Source: DAOMNN01 sp035443825
GTDB lineage: Bacteria > Pseudomonadota > Gammaproteobacteria > Burkholderiales > Rhodocyclaceae
Direction: 5' to 3'
Length of the DNA: 64,000 nt
NCBI GenBank assembly: GCA_035443825.1
Contig: DAOMNN010000005.1
Span: 13,332 to 77,331, forward strand
Shown here: piece after piece, positions 52,126 through 62,527 of the stretch
Layout: every line of letters starts with the position of its first letter
How positions within the stretch are numbered: position 1 is the stretch's first letter
Position numbers and translations under genes: made by a program
The notes under the pieces: model-generated
Databases searched by the model: none
Seen by the model: only the letters and a program-made list of their open reading frames with translations
Told to the model about the DNA's origin: nothing

Positions 52126-53162
52126 CAGGCTCTTCTGTCGCTGACGCCGGCCGAATCGAAGCTCGCCATCTGATCGAGAAAGTTTACCGCGGCTTCGATC
52201 AGCGGATAGGCCAGTGCGGCGCCCGTGCCTTCACCCAGGCGCAGGTCGAGTTCCATCAGGGGCTCGACACCGATGTGCGCAAGCTGCAGGGCATGGCCCG
52301 GTTCCATGGAGCGATGCGCAAACACGCAATAAGGCAGTATCGCGGGTGCGATCGCGTGAGCCACGAGCACGGCTGCGGTAACGATGAAGCCGTCGACGAC
52401 GACGAGCATGCGTTGCTCGGCAGCACCGAGCATCGCCCCGGCCATCATCGCAATCTCGAAGCCGCCGTATTCCGCCAAGACGCCCGCGGGGTCGGAGGGC
52501 CTGCCGCCGCGGGCGAGCGCCTGCGCCAGCAGGCCGCGCTTGCGTACGAGTCCCTCATCGTCCAAACCGGTACCGCGACCGGTCACGGCGTCCAGATCGG
52601 CACCGGTCAGGCAGTGGGTCAGAAGCGAGGCCGACGCGGTGTTGCCGATACCCATTTCGCCGAAACCCACCAGGTTGCAGCCCTTGTCGGCCAGGGCCCG
52701 GGCCAGTGAGCGCCCCCGTGTGACAGCGTCCTTTGCAAGCGCCGGAGTCATTGCGGGCATCTGCAGGTAGTTCTCGGTGCCGTACCCGAGCTTTGCATCG
52801 ATCAGTCCGGTGCGGGGCCCAAAGTCTTTGTTAACGCCTGCGTCGACGATGCTCAGATCGAGACCCATCTGCCGGCAGAACACGTTGATCGCGGCGCCGC
52901 CCGCGAGAAAGTTTTCCACCATCTGCCAGGTGACTTCCTGAGGGAACGCCGACACGCCCGCCCGAGCCGCACCATGGTCGCCGGCAAACACCATGATGTG
53001 CGGTTGGCGGATCCGCGGCGAGGTCGACTGCTGGATGAGCCCGATCTGCAGCGCCAGCGTCTCGAGACGTCCGAGCGCCCCGGCGGGCTTGGTCTTGCGA
53101 TCGATACGACGCTGGATCTCGCCCTGAAGGGCGGTATCCGGTGCGGAGATGGCAGGCTGCAT
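52125..53162 (-). CDS. cobT: nicotinate-nucleotide:dimethylbenzimidazole phosphoribosyltransferase
   Basis: 345 residues; activates the lower ligand base of cobalamin. KTKPAGALGRLETLALQIG, VFAGDHGAARAGVSAFP, GFGEMGIGNTASASLL, and the catalytic Glu in LRLGEGTGAALAYPLIEAA are all present. ATG 53162 has GGAGG six bases upstream; the frame opens further up without support. 101 bp after the diguanylate cyclase gene. Confidence 0.96.
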   Translation of the reverse strand: MQPAISAPDTALQGEIQRRIDRKTKPAGALGRLETLALQIGLIQQSTSPRIRQPHIMVFAGDHGAARAGVSAFPQEVTWQMVENFLAGGAAINVFCRQMGLDLSIVDAGVNKDFGPRTGLIDAKLGYGTENYLQMPAMTPALAKDAVTRGRSLARALADKGCNLVGFGEMGIGNTASASLLTHCLTGADLDAVTGRGTGLDDEGLVRKRGLLAQALARGGRPSDPAGVLAEYGGFEIAMMAGAMLGAAEQRMLVVVDGFIVTAAVLVAHAIAPAILPYCVFAHRSMEPGHALQLAHIGVEPLMELDLRLGEGTGAALAYPLIEAAVNFLDQMASFDSAGVSDRRA

Positions 53163-53263
53163 CCGTAGCCTCCGGTGGTTTCGACGAGCACGCGATGTTA
53201 GCCCGGATGCCGCGTCAATTGTACCTTTGCAGGTGCCGCACCCCTGCCATGGTCCGACCGTAG

Positions 53264-55231
53264 TCACGAACCGGTCTTGAGTGTCGGCGTGTCCTTCGCT
53301 GCCGTGATTCGGGCAAGCTGCCTCTGCTCCTTCTGGTGGTACATGGCCTTGTCCGCCGCCTGCAGCAGGGAGGCAGCGTCCTTGCCGTCCTCCGGGAAGA
53401 ACGCGAATCCCACCGACGCGCTGATGGTCACGTTGCCGCCGCGGATCTGGAACGGTTTCGCAAGTTCTTCGGCAACACCCGATGCGACCCGGTTCGCATC
53501 CTCGGTATCGAAGACTTCTTCGAGTACCAGCACGAACTCGTCACCGCCCAGCCGGGCCACCGTATCCTCGGCGCGCACCAAGTGCTGCAAGCGACCTGCC
53601 ACCGCCACCAGCAACTCGTCTCCCGCGGCATGGCCGAGTTCGTCGTTGACCGGCTTGAAGCCGTCGAGGTCGGCGAGCAGCACGACCATCCGGGCGTTGT
53701 GACGCCGGGCGCGAGTGATGCCGTGCTCGATCCGGTCGTCGAGCAGCAGACGATTGGCGAGGCCGGTGAGGGGATCATGATGCGCGATATGCTCGAGCCG
53801 TTCCTGGTTGCGCTCCAGCTGCTCGTTGGCGCGTTCGAGTTCCAGCGTGCGCTGGGCGACGCGCTGCGCGAGCACCTGCTCGGAGCGCTGCAGCGTCTGC
53901 ACCAGCCGTGCCTGCGATGCGAGCGCCTCGTTTTGCGCACGCGTGCGTTCGCGGCGCAGGATATTGATGCTGTTCGCGAGGGCGAAGGACAGCAGCAACA
54001 TCTCCAGCGCGGATCCCACCTGCATCGCATAAGTGGTAAATACATTGGTCGGAACCCATGTGTGATAACGCGCCGCCACGACTGCGGCACCGAGCAGCAC
54101 GGCGGTCCATGCGAGAAGGTACAGTTCGGCACCCGGAACGTCCTTCATCCAGCATCGCACCCCGCTGGCGACGGCAGTCAGGGCAAAGAGAATGCCGAGG
54201 ACCGGCAGCGCCGCAGCACCGTAGACATAGGGCAGCACGAACATCGCTGCGATATTGATCGCGAACAGGGCGGCGAAACCCAGCAGTATCCTGTCCAGCC
54301 ACGGGGCGCTCGCCCGGGTGCCGAGAAAACTGCGCGCGAACATCGCGCTGAAGACGCCCGAGAAGGCAAGGCCGACGGGCAGGGCGATGTGTCCCCACCA
54401 GGTCGACTCCGGCCACAGGAACTGGTTGCCGAAGCCGTTGTAAGAGACTTGCCCTACCAGCATGCCGGACAGCATGAGGACGTACTCGAGGTAGCGCCGG
54501 TCGCGGATCGACAGGTAGAGCAGGAAGTTGTAAAGCAGCAGGGCGGCAAGTGCGCCGTAGTAGAGTGCGAGTAGGGAGTATGACTTCTGTGTGTTGAGAT
54601 TGAACGCGCTCGCGTCCCACAACACCAGCGGAATCGTGAGGGAGCCTTCGGTTTCGACCTTCAGAATGACGGTCGTGGATTCGCCGGGCAGGAGGTCGAG
54701 CGGGAACACAAGATTGCGATGCGCGACGGGGCGCGTGGAGAAGGCAACGCGGTCGCCTGCGACGAGGGGTTCGGTGTCGTCGCCAAGGTAGAACTCGACC
54801 CTGTCCAACGCCGGATAGGCGACTTCGAGGAACCAGCGGCCCCTCTGCGGCGCCGTGCCTGAATAGGGCGCGCGAACGTCGAAGCGCAGCCAGTGCGGCG
54901 CGCTCGAGTAACCGAGGCTGATGTCTCCGGAATCCGCTTCGATGGAGCGGAAACGTTCCACCGCTTCCGGGGCGCGGACAGTCTCGATGGTGAGATCGCG
55001 TTCGGCATCGACGAGGACCCTTGCCTCCCCGATGATGTGCACCGATCCGTCTGCAGCGCTCGGGAGCACCACGGCCGATGCCCAGGCCGGGACTATCCCC
55101 GGGAACGCGGCGAGCACGACGAGCAGGAAGGCGAGACGCGACAGCTCGCCGAGCCTTCTGATGCCGTGCCGGCAGCGTGTCGGGGCGCGATGAGACTCGT
55201 TCGCCTCGGACGTCGATACATCTGATTTCAT
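53264..55231 (-). CDS. membrane diguanylate cyclase with 7TMR-DISM sensor
   Basis: 655 residues. A hydrophobic signal segment (LAFLLVVLAAFPGIVPAWA, about 33-51), a periplasmic beta-sandwich of the 7TMR-DISM extracellular type (about 60-200), seven membrane helices (about 218-425), a coiled coil (430-490) and a GGDEF domain: HHDPLTGLANRLLLDD, LADLDGFKPVNDELGH, and LGGDEFVLVLEEV (GGDEF at 562). The RxxD inhibitory site (RAED, 553-556) is intact, so product feedback is expected. It makes c-di-GMP in response to an unknown periplasmic carbohydrate-like ligand. Position among cob genes is unusual. Confidence 0.93.
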   Translation of the reverse strand: MKSDVSTSEANESHRAPTRCRHGIRRLGELSRLAFLLVVLAAFPGIVPAWASAVVLPSAADGSVHIIGEARVLVDAERDLTIETVRAPEAVERFRSIEADSGDISLGYSSAPHWLRFDVRAPYSGTAPQRGRWFLEVAYPALDRVEFYLGDDTEPLVAGDRVAFSTRPVAHRNLVFPLDLLPGESTTVILKVETEGSLTIPLVLWDASAFNLNTQKSYSLLALYYGALAALLLYNFLLYLSIRDRRYLEYVLMLSGMLVGQVSYNGFGNQFLWPESTWWGHIALPVGLAFSGVFSAMFARSFLGTRASAPWLDRILLGFAALFAINIAAMFVLPYVYGAAALPVLGILFALTAVASGVRCWMKDVPGAELYLLAWTAVLLGAAVVAARYHTWVPTNVFTTYAMQVGSALEMLLLSFALANSINILRRERTRAQNEALASQARLVQTLQRSEQVLAQRVAQRTLELERANEQLERNQERLEHIAHHDPLTGLANRLLLDDRIEHGITRARRHNARMVVLLADLDGFKPVNDELGHAAGDELLVAVAGRLQHLVRAEDTVARLGGDEFVLVLEEVFDTEDANRVASGVAEELAKPFQIRGGNVTISASVGFAFFPEDGKDAASLLQAADKAMYHQKEQRQLARITAAKDTPTLKTGS

Positions 55232-55370
55232 GGACTAATGATAAGGTCGAGCGGGCACGGGGCGGCGTGACAAATGTGCTGGAATGGCAACGATTTCGCC
55301 CCCGATGGAGAAATCTGCGGAACTTGCGCACGCATCATCGGCGAACGGTCCCCCTGCGAACGTGCCGTCG

Positions 55371-55913
55371 TCATCCCTTGAGCCGAAGCGGGAGTCCGGC
55401 CGCGATGAAGGTGACCTGCGAGCATGCCGACGCGACCGCCTGATTCAGCCGTCCGGCCTCGTCGCGAAATACGCGGCCGAGCGGTGTATCCGGAACCAGC
55501 CCCAGCCCCACTTCGTTCGCGACGATCAGAATGGTTCCGCGCAGTTGCGGGATCAGTTCGGTCAGGGCGCTGCGCTCTTGCTTCACGCGAACAAGCGTGT
55601 CCTCGTATCTTTGCCCTTCCGTATCGCTCCCTGCCATCAGATTGGTCAGCCAGAGTGTCAGGCAATCGACGATGACGCACCGTTCCGGGGCCGCTTCGAC
55701 GGCGAGCGCCGCGACCAGCGCAAGCGGCGCCTCCACCGTGCGCCATTGCGAGGGCCGATCATTGCGATGGCGGTCGATACGTTGGGCCATCTCCGCGTCC
55801 AGGGCCTCGGCGGTCACGATCACGCTTGTCGGCAGGCCGCGTTCGCGGGCGAGCCGTTCGGCGAATCCGCTCTTGCCCGAACGGGCGCCGCCAAGTATCA
55901 GGTGAGTGCTCAT
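55371..55913 (-). CDS. cobU: adenosylcobinamide kinase / adenosylcobinamide-phosphate guanylyltransferase
   Basis: 180 residues. P-loop LILGGARSGKSGFAE, HRNDRPSQWRTVEAP with the guanylylated His, VDCLTLWLTN (Walker B) and VANEVGLGLVPDTPLGRVFRD (given in part) are typical. Activates cobinamide for CobS. It is divergent from the btuB riboswitch region and is followed by the diguanylate cyclase gene after 139 bp. No riboswitch is seen on its own side. Confidence 0.95.
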   Translation of the reverse strand: MSTHLILGGARSGKSGFAERLARERGLPTSVIVTAEALDAEMAQRIDRHRNDRPSQWRTVEAPLALVAALAVEAAPERCVIVDCLTLWLTNLMAGSDTEGQRYEDTLVRVKQERSALTELIPQLRGTILIVANEVGLGLVPDTPLGRVFRDEAGRLNQAVASACSQVTFIAAGLPLRLKG

Positions 55914-55951
55914 GTGACCGCGTGCCCCTGCATGGTGTGACGGCGTGCAGG

Positions 55952-55980
55952 TGCCGAAGTGGCCTGAAACACGCTATCAT
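55952..55980 (+). promoter_or_regulatory. candidate promoter of the btuB leader
   Basis: TATCAT (55975-55980) with a weak -35 TGCCGA (55952-55957) at 17 bp, placed just before the riboswitch RNA. Confidence 0.4.
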
Positions 55981-55986
55981 TCGCAC

Positions 55987-56226
55987 CTCATCCTTCGGGG
56001 TGAGACGTGTTTCAGGTGCCCGACGGCGGCTCACGCCGAAGGGTTAAACGGGAAACAGGTGCGCGGTGAAGGATACCGGAACCGCAATGCCTGTGCTGCC
56101 CCCGCAACGGTAAGTGGACGCAGGACGCATCCAGTACGCCACTGAGCGAAAGCTTGGGAAGGCGATGCGTCGAGTCCTGCAGCTTGAGCAAGCTGCAGGC
56201 AAAGCCCACGAGCCCGGATACCGGCC
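55987..56226 (+). promoter_or_regulatory. cobalamin riboswitch
   Basis: All conserved blocks are in order: TTTCAGGTGCC (56010 onward), GGGAAACAGGTG, TGCCTGTGCTGCCCCCGCAA, GGTAAGTGGACG, the B12 box region GCCACTGAGCG with TTGGGAAGGC, and the closing GAGCCCGGATACCGGCC. A UUCG-capped 7-bp hairpin (55987-56004) precedes it. It lies on the strand of the TonB receptor gene, so cobalamin should repress uptake. The ~145 bp between its end and the start codon hold no clear terminator; translational control is possible. Confidence 0.95.
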
Positions 56227-56371
56227 CGAACACGAAATGGCGGAAGTGCCGCGGGGTGGCGGCGACGGGCTGGTCTTGGTCTTGCTCTGTTCGACTCCCT
56301 TGCGTGTGCTTCCAATCGTGGCATTGCCGTGGCGCGCGGGGACGCACGTTGCGGTTCAGGGAGCAATAACA

Positions 56372-58300
56372 ATGAAACTTCGTCTTGGCCCTTCCGCACT
56401 GGCGGTGGCTGCCGCATTTCCGTTTCAAGTCTCGTCGGTGTTCGCCGACGAGCCGGTCGCCCAGGCAGTCGTGGTCACCGCGACACGCATCGAGATCTCC
56501 GACGTCGACGCGCCGTACGCATCCGAGGTGCACCTGCGTGACGCGATTGAACGTTCGGGCGCCACAACCCTTTACGATTACCTGTCGCGACACACCTCCA
56601 TCCAGGTCCTTCCTTCTTACGGCAATCGCTTCACGCCGAGTCTGGACATGCGCGGCTACGGGATCGAGAACGGCCATCAGAATCTTGTCGTGGCACTGAA
56701 CGGACGCCGCCTCAACAACATCGACATGGTGCCGCAGCTCATCGGCTCGATTCCGCTGGCGGATGTCGAGCGGATCGAGATCACCAGGGGCAGCGGTTCG
56801 GTGCTGCATGGAGACGGCGCAATGGCCGGCACGATCAGCATTTTCACGCGTGCGCATGAGGGCGTTACGATCCAGGCTCAGGCCGGAAGCCATGGCCTGC
56901 GTGGGGGAGCGATCGCGGCGGGATTCGCGCACGATCGCCTGTCGCTGTCCGCGGTCGCGGACCGGAGTTCGCATGACGGATTCGGCAAGCGCGATGCGAC
57001 CGGCAAGCGCGACGAATCGCAATCCGAGAGCTGGCGCGTCGATGCAACGCTGGCGGCGACCGAGTCCTTCAAGCTGGATCTGGACGCGTCCAGCGCCAGG
57101 ATCGATACGCGCTACGTCGAGCCGCTTACCTTGGCCCAGTTTCGCGCAGATCCGTCGCAGAGCAGCGGCGTACCTTATTCGCATCAGAAGTACCGATCGG
57201 ACACATGGGGTGCGGGGGCCGTGCTGCAGCTTGCGGGTCCGCTGAGTCTGATCGCCCGCCATGATCATGAGGACAAGCGTTCCGAATTCGTGAACTGGGC
57301 TTTCAAGTCCGATTACGTGTATCGCTCGAGCGAGATTTCGGTTCAGTATTCAGACGGTGCGGTCCATCTCAATACGGGCGTGCAGACCTTCGACGGGGTG
57401 CGCAAATCGGCTTTCGACAAGACGTCGAAGAACGATCTGGGGTGGTTTGTGCAGGGTCAGTACGAATTCGATCGCCTGATCCTGTCTGCCGGTGCTCGCA
57501 CCGCACGCATCGACTACGTGTACAAGCCCATTGCCGGTGCAAGTCTGAAGGACGATCTTCGCCTCTTTGCATGGGATCTCGGAGCGAATTTCCGCATCTC
57601 GGACACTCTTAGCGCATTCGGTAATCTGAACCGGGCCTACCACGCGCCGGACATCGACCGTTTCTTCAGTGGCGGGTCCTTCAACGCATTCATCGAGCCA
57701 GCGACGGCCCATACGCTTACGCTCGGCGTGAACCATCAGACGGCGGCCAGTCAGTTGAAACTCAGCGCGTTCTACGCGAGGCTGAAAAACGAGATCTACT
57801 ATTTCGACACCGGAAACTGGCTAACCAGTTACAACACCAACATTGACCGGTCACACAAGTATGGATTCGAACTGCAGGGGACGATGCAACTGATGCCCCG
57901 AGTGAGCGGTTCCTTGAACTATGCGTGGACAAAAGCGATCGTCGATCGCGAGGACGAAGGCAGCGGCGCTTTCAATGGCAAGGACCTGCCCGGCGTTCCA
58001 CGGCATAGCCTGATCCTGGGCGTCGATGTGCGCGTATCGGATGCGGGCAACCTGCACCTGTCCCAGACGTGGCGTAGCCGTGCATGGGCGGCGTCGGACT
58101 TCGCAAATGCCGGATCGCAGAAGCAGAAGGCCTACCGTTCGACCGACGTGACCTATCGCCACCGTTTCAAGGATCTGGAGTTGTCGGCGGGAGTGTCTAA
58201 CCTGTTGCGCGACCGAAATGGTCTGTGGGTCGCCGACGACGTCATCTATCCTGTCGATTTTGAGCGAACATGGACGATCGGCATGAGGCTCTCTTTCTGA
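56372..58300 (+). CDS. btuB: BtuB-like TonB-dependent outer-membrane receptor
   Basis: 642 residues. Signal peptide (MKLRLGPSALAVAAAFPFQ.. cut near SSVFA-DEP), TonB box-like AVVVTATRIE, plug domain (about 40-160: LYDYLSRHTSIQVLPSYG; MRGYGIENGHQNLVVALNG; DVERIEITRGSGSVLHGDGA; AGTISIFTR) and a 22-strand barrel ending in Phe (TWTIGMRLSF). The cobalamin riboswitch and btuC/btuD neighbours identify the cargo as cobalamin or cobinamides. ATG 56372 has AGGGAG upstream; the open frame begins inside the riboswitch and that part is not coding. Confidence 0.92.
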   Translation: MKLRLGPSALAVAAAFPFQVSSVFADEPVAQAVVVTATRIEISDVDAPYASEVHLRDAIERSGATTLYDYLSRHTSIQVLPSYGNRFTPSLDMRGYGIENGHQNLVVALNGRRLNNIDMVPQLIGSIPLADVERIEITRGSGSVLHGDGAMAGTISIFTRAHEGVTIQAQAGSHGLRGGAIAAGFAHDRLSLSAVADRSSHDGFGKRDATGKRDESQSESWRVDATLAATESFKLDLDASSARIDTRYVEPLTLAQFRADPSQSSGVPYSHQKYRSDTWGAGAVLQLAGPLSLIARHDHEDKRSEFVNWAFKSDYVYRSSEISVQYSDGAVHLNTGVQTFDGVRKSAFDKTSKNDLGWFVQGQYEFDRLILSAGARTARIDYVYKPIAGASLKDDLRLFAWDLGANFRISDTLSAFGNLNRAYHAPDIDRFFSGGSFNAFIEPATAHTLTLGVNHQTAASQLKLSAFYARLKNEIYYFDTGNWLTSYNTNIDRSHKYGFELQGTMQLMPRVSGSLNYAWTKAIVDREDEGSGAFNGKDLPGVPRHSLILGVDVRVSDAGNLHLSQTWRSRAWAASDFANAGSQKQKAYRSTDVTYRHRFKDLELSAGVSNLLRDRNGLWVADDVIYPVDFERTWTIGMRLSF

Positions 58301-58361
58301 TGCGAGGCTGCCGCAGGTGGGCATGGACTACGCTGCGCCTTGTCTTCGCCGGGGGGGTGTA

Positions 58362-59342
58362 ATGCCTGGCCGCGTGCGCGCGATCAAGGTGATCGTGTCG
58401 CTTGCGGCTGCGGGCCTGCTTGCCTTCGTGTGGGCGCTTTCCGCGGGTGATGTGGACGTTGGAGTGCGTCAGATCCTTGCCGCGCTCCTGGGGTCGGAGC
58501 AGGGCCTGGCCGTCGACGTGGTGCGCCACCTGCGTCTGCCGCGTGCGGTTGCCGTGTTCGTTTGCGGCGGCCTGCTGGCCTTGGCGGGTGCGCTCATGCA
58601 GGTGTTGCTGCGCAACCCTCTCGCCGACCCGTACATCCTGGGAATCTCCGGTGGTGCGGCTGTTGGCGCCCTGTGTGCGATGCTGCTCGGCCTGTCGCCG
58701 CTTGTCATGGACGGCGCTGCCTTCGCGGGTGCGCTCACTGCGATGCTGCTGGTCTTCGGTCTGGCGCATGGAGACGGTTCGTGGACGCAGACGCGTCTGC
58801 TCCTGACCGGCGTGATCGTGGCGGCCGGCTGCGGCGCGGTGATCACCCTGATGCTTTCGATCGCGCCCGACACCCGTATTCAGTCCATGCTGTTCTGGCT
58901 GATGGGCGATGCGTCGGGTGCCAGCCGGCCGTGGCCTGCGGCCGTGGTGCTGGTGATCGGACTCGTCATCGTCCTGCCTTTCGCGCGCGATCTGAACGTG
59001 CTCGCACGCGGCGAGACCACGGCACTTGCGCTTGGTGTACGGGTGCCGCGCCTGCGCTACATGTTGTACGTGGTCGCGTCGCTGCTCACCGCCGTGGCGG
59101 TGACCCTGATTGGTTCGGTCGGATTCGTCGGACTGATCGTACCGCACCTGATGCGTTTCGTGATCGGCAACGATCAGCGCCTGCTGCTGCCCGCGGCATC
59201 GCTCGCGGGGGGTGTCCTGCTGCTGGTGGCGGATACCGCGGCACGCACCATCATCGCGCCGGTTCAGCTGCCCGTAGGCGTACTGACTGCCCTGATCGGC
59301 GTTCCGGTGTTCCTGTTCCTGCTCTCCAGGCACCGTCGCTGA
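58362..59342 (+). CDS. btuC: cobalamin ABC transporter permease (FecCD/BtuC family)
   Basis: 326-residue inner-membrane permease with about ten hydrophobic helices. RLPRAVAVFVCGGLLALAGA, QVLLRNPLADPYILGISGGA and the cytoplasmic coupling region GSVGFVGLIVPHLMRFVIG are typical of FecCD permeases. ATG 58362 follows a GGGGGGG ribosome site. Linked to btuB (61 bp) and btuD (1 bp). Confidence 0.93.
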   Translation: MPGRVRAIKVIVSLAAAGLLAFVWALSAGDVDVGVRQILAALLGSEQGLAVDVVRHLRLPRAVAVFVCGGLLALAGALMQVLLRNPLADPYILGISGGAAVGALCAMLLGLSPLVMDGAAFAGALTAMLLVFGLAHGDGSWTQTRLLLTGVIVAAGCGAVITLMLSIAPDTRIQSMLFWLMGDASGASRPWPAAVVLVIGLVIVLPFARDLNVLARGETTALALGVRVPRLRYMLYVVASLLTAVAVTLIGSVGFVGLIVPHLMRFVIGNDQRLLLPAASLAGGVLLLVADTAARTIIAPVQLPVGVLTALIGVPVFLFLLSRHRR

Positions 59343-59343
59343 C

Positions 59344-60123
59344 ATGCAGCCCGTGTCCTCATCCTTTCTCGAGGCCGACCGACTCGCCCTGCAGATCGGC
59401 GAGCGCTGGCTGTGCTGCGAGTTCAGCCTCCGCCTCGGTGCCGGTGAGTGTCTGGTGCTTCTCGGCCCCAATGGCTCAGGCAAGACGACCTTGCTGCACA
59501 CCTTTGCCGGCTTGCGCACACCGACGGTGGGGACGGTGCGCCTCGCCGACCGACCGCTTGGCGACTGGGTCGGCGGCGAGGTGGCCCGTTATCGGGGGCT
59601 GTTGCCGCAGCAGCAGCCCGACCATTTCTCCTCCACGGTTCTCGAAACGGTCTTGGTTGGCCGCCACCCGCATCTTGGGCGCTGGGGTTGGGAGAGCGCC
59701 GAAGACGAGTCGATCGCGCGCGGGGCGCTGCGGGACGTGGGGCTTGCCGGCATGGAGGATCGCGACATCCTGACTCTGTCCGGCGGGGAACGCCAGCGGG
59801 TGGCAATCGCCGCGCTGCTCGCACAGGCCCCCCGCCTCTACCTGCTCGACGAACCAACCAACCATCTCGACCTCCACTACCAGATCCAGGTCCTCGAACT
59901 TTTCCGGCGCAAGGCGGGCACCGGGTGTGCGGTGGCCATGGTGCTGCACGACATCAACCTCGCTGCTCGCTATGCGGACCACATCATCCTGTTCGACGGC
60001 CACGGCGGCGTGCTCGCCGGGACTTGCGAGCAAGTGCTTCAACCCGACCGGCTCAGCCACGCCTTCGGCCATCCGCTGCAGCGACATGAGATCGCCGGGA
60101 AGGTGGTGTTCCTCCCCGGTTGA
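59344..60123 (+). CDS. btuD: cobalamin ABC transporter ATP-binding protein
   Basis: 259 residues. Walker A LLGPNGSGKTTLLH, Q-loop LPQQQPDHFSSTV, signature LSGGERQRVAIAALLAQ, Walker B LYLLDEPTNHLDLHYQ and H-loop MVLHDINLAARYAD. Powers BtuC. No binding protein gene (btuF) follows within the window; it must be elsewhere or replaced. Confidence 0.93.
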   Translation: MQPVSSSFLEADRLALQIGERWLCCEFSLRLGAGECLVLLGPNGSGKTTLLHTFAGLRTPTVGTVRLADRPLGDWVGGEVARYRGLLPQQQPDHFSSTVLETVLVGRHPHLGRWGWESAEDESIARGALRDVGLAGMEDRDILTLSGGERQRVAIAALLAQAPRLYLLDEPTNHLDLHYQIQVLELFRRKAGTGCAVAMVLHDINLAARYADHIILFDGHGGVLAGTCEQVLQPDRLSHAFGHPLQRHEIAGKVVFLPG

Positions 60124-60189
60124 TCGAGCACCGCTCGCCCCGCGTCCCCCTGCGACGGCGAGTGTTCGCAGCCTCGGCGGCAACGCCAT

Positions 60190-60217
60190 GGCGGGGGCCG
60201 GGGTGCGGGCCCCCGCC
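60190..60217. terminator. hairpin between convergent btuD and the helix-hairpin-helix gene
   Basis: A perfect 10-bp stem, GGCGGGGGCC (60190-60199) with GGCCCCCGCC (60208-60217), 67 bp after btuD. On the plus strand the T-rich TTTCTTTTTC lies ~17 bp beyond, too far for a classical terminator, so the call is moderate. Confidence 0.45.
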
Positions 60218-60228
60218 GCTCACAACGC

Positions 60229-60513
60229 CTATTTCTTTTTCGTGGAGCCGTCGGCACCGACCTTGAGTTGGTCGCGGATCTGCGCCACCGTCTTTTCGCC
60301 CAGTCCGGGAACCTGAACCAGGTCATCTACCGAAGCGAACGGACCATTCTGCTCACGAAACTGGACGATGGCGCTGGCCTTTGCCGGGCCAATGCCCTTG
60401 ACCTGCTCCAGGGATGCCGCGTCCGCAGCATTGATGTCGACGGGGCCGGTGGCGATGGCCGCCATCGGAGACAGAGCGAGGGCAAGGATCAGTGAGCGCA
60501 GCAGTCGTTTCAT
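60229..60513 (-). CDS. ComEA-like helix-hairpin-helix protein
   Basis: 94 residues: signal peptide (RLLRSLILALALSPMAAIA), then GPVDINAADAASLEQVKGIG and PFASVDDLVQVPGLGEKTVA, two helix-hairpin-helix motifs as in ComEA, and a Lys-rich end (STKKK). ComEA binds incoming DNA in the periplasm during natural transformation; many short homologues like this have no proven role. ATG 60513 with GGAGG seven bases upstream decides the start. No other competence genes are nearby. Confidence 0.88.
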   Translation of the reverse strand: MKRLLRSLILALALSPMAAIATGPVDINAADAASLEQVKGIGPAKASAIVQFREQNGPFASVDDLVQVPGLGEKTVAQIRDQLKVGADGSTKKK

Positions 60514-60700
60514 CACACAACCTCCGGGTAATTGAATGCCATATGGCAAAAGAATTTTCGTACAGGCAGTCAAGAAATGTCAACGACATATGCGAAACAT
60601 ATAAAAGACTGGCCGGGTCGAGCCCGGAGTCGATCGACGAAGGGCTGGTGTGGCGGATGATTGCTTTTCGCGGGCGGCAATGCGCGGATTCTCTGCCCGA

Positions 60701-60820
60701 TCGCGGCTGACGTCGCTCCCCCAGCAGTTTGGCACGGCCATGCCATTCATGTGGGAGCGGCGCGAACCCACCGTCGCCACGGGCCAGACCGCCCATTCGT
60801 GACTCACATCGCTCCCAGGG
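60701..60820. repeat. REP-like palindrome plus an extra arm
   Basis: TCGCGGCTGACGTCGCTCCC (60701-60720), the centre GGCACGGCCATGCC and GTGGGAGCGGCGCGAA (60751-60766) match the element at 16267-16338. A degenerate further arm, TCGTGACTCACATCGCTCCC (60798 onward), follows. Confidence 0.72.
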
Positions 60821-60911
60821 GGGGCAGAGGATTATGACCAGGGAAGACTGACTCCAGTCCCTTTTGCTCTTTGCGAGCCGTTCATTTTCGCGCCAGCGGC
60901 TCGTCACGACA

Positions 60912-60948
60912 AAGAGCGCGGCCGGTCGAATCGACGGGCCGCGCTCTT
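60912..60948 (-). terminator. rho-independent terminator of rhlE
   Basis: AAGAGCGCGGCC and GGCCGCGCTCTT form a perfect 12-bp stem with a 13-nt loop, followed on the rhlE strand by TTTGTCG. It lies 41 bp after the rhlE stop. Confidence 0.7.
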
Positions 60949-60988
60949 GTGTGCCTAACTCTCGGGATCGCGGTCGCCAGGCGTGTTT

Positions 60989-62527
<1,539 letters not shown>

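Larger units (their letters stand above)
60514..60988. other. 475-bp intergenic region with REP-like arms and the rhlE terminator
   Basis: Between two minus-strand genes. It holds REP-like arms (60701-60820) and a perfect hairpin after rhlE (60912-60948). AT-rich sequence near 60540-60610 probably carries the promoter of the helix-hairpin-helix gene, though I see no clear -35/-10 pair. No coding sequence recognised. Confidence 0.7.
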
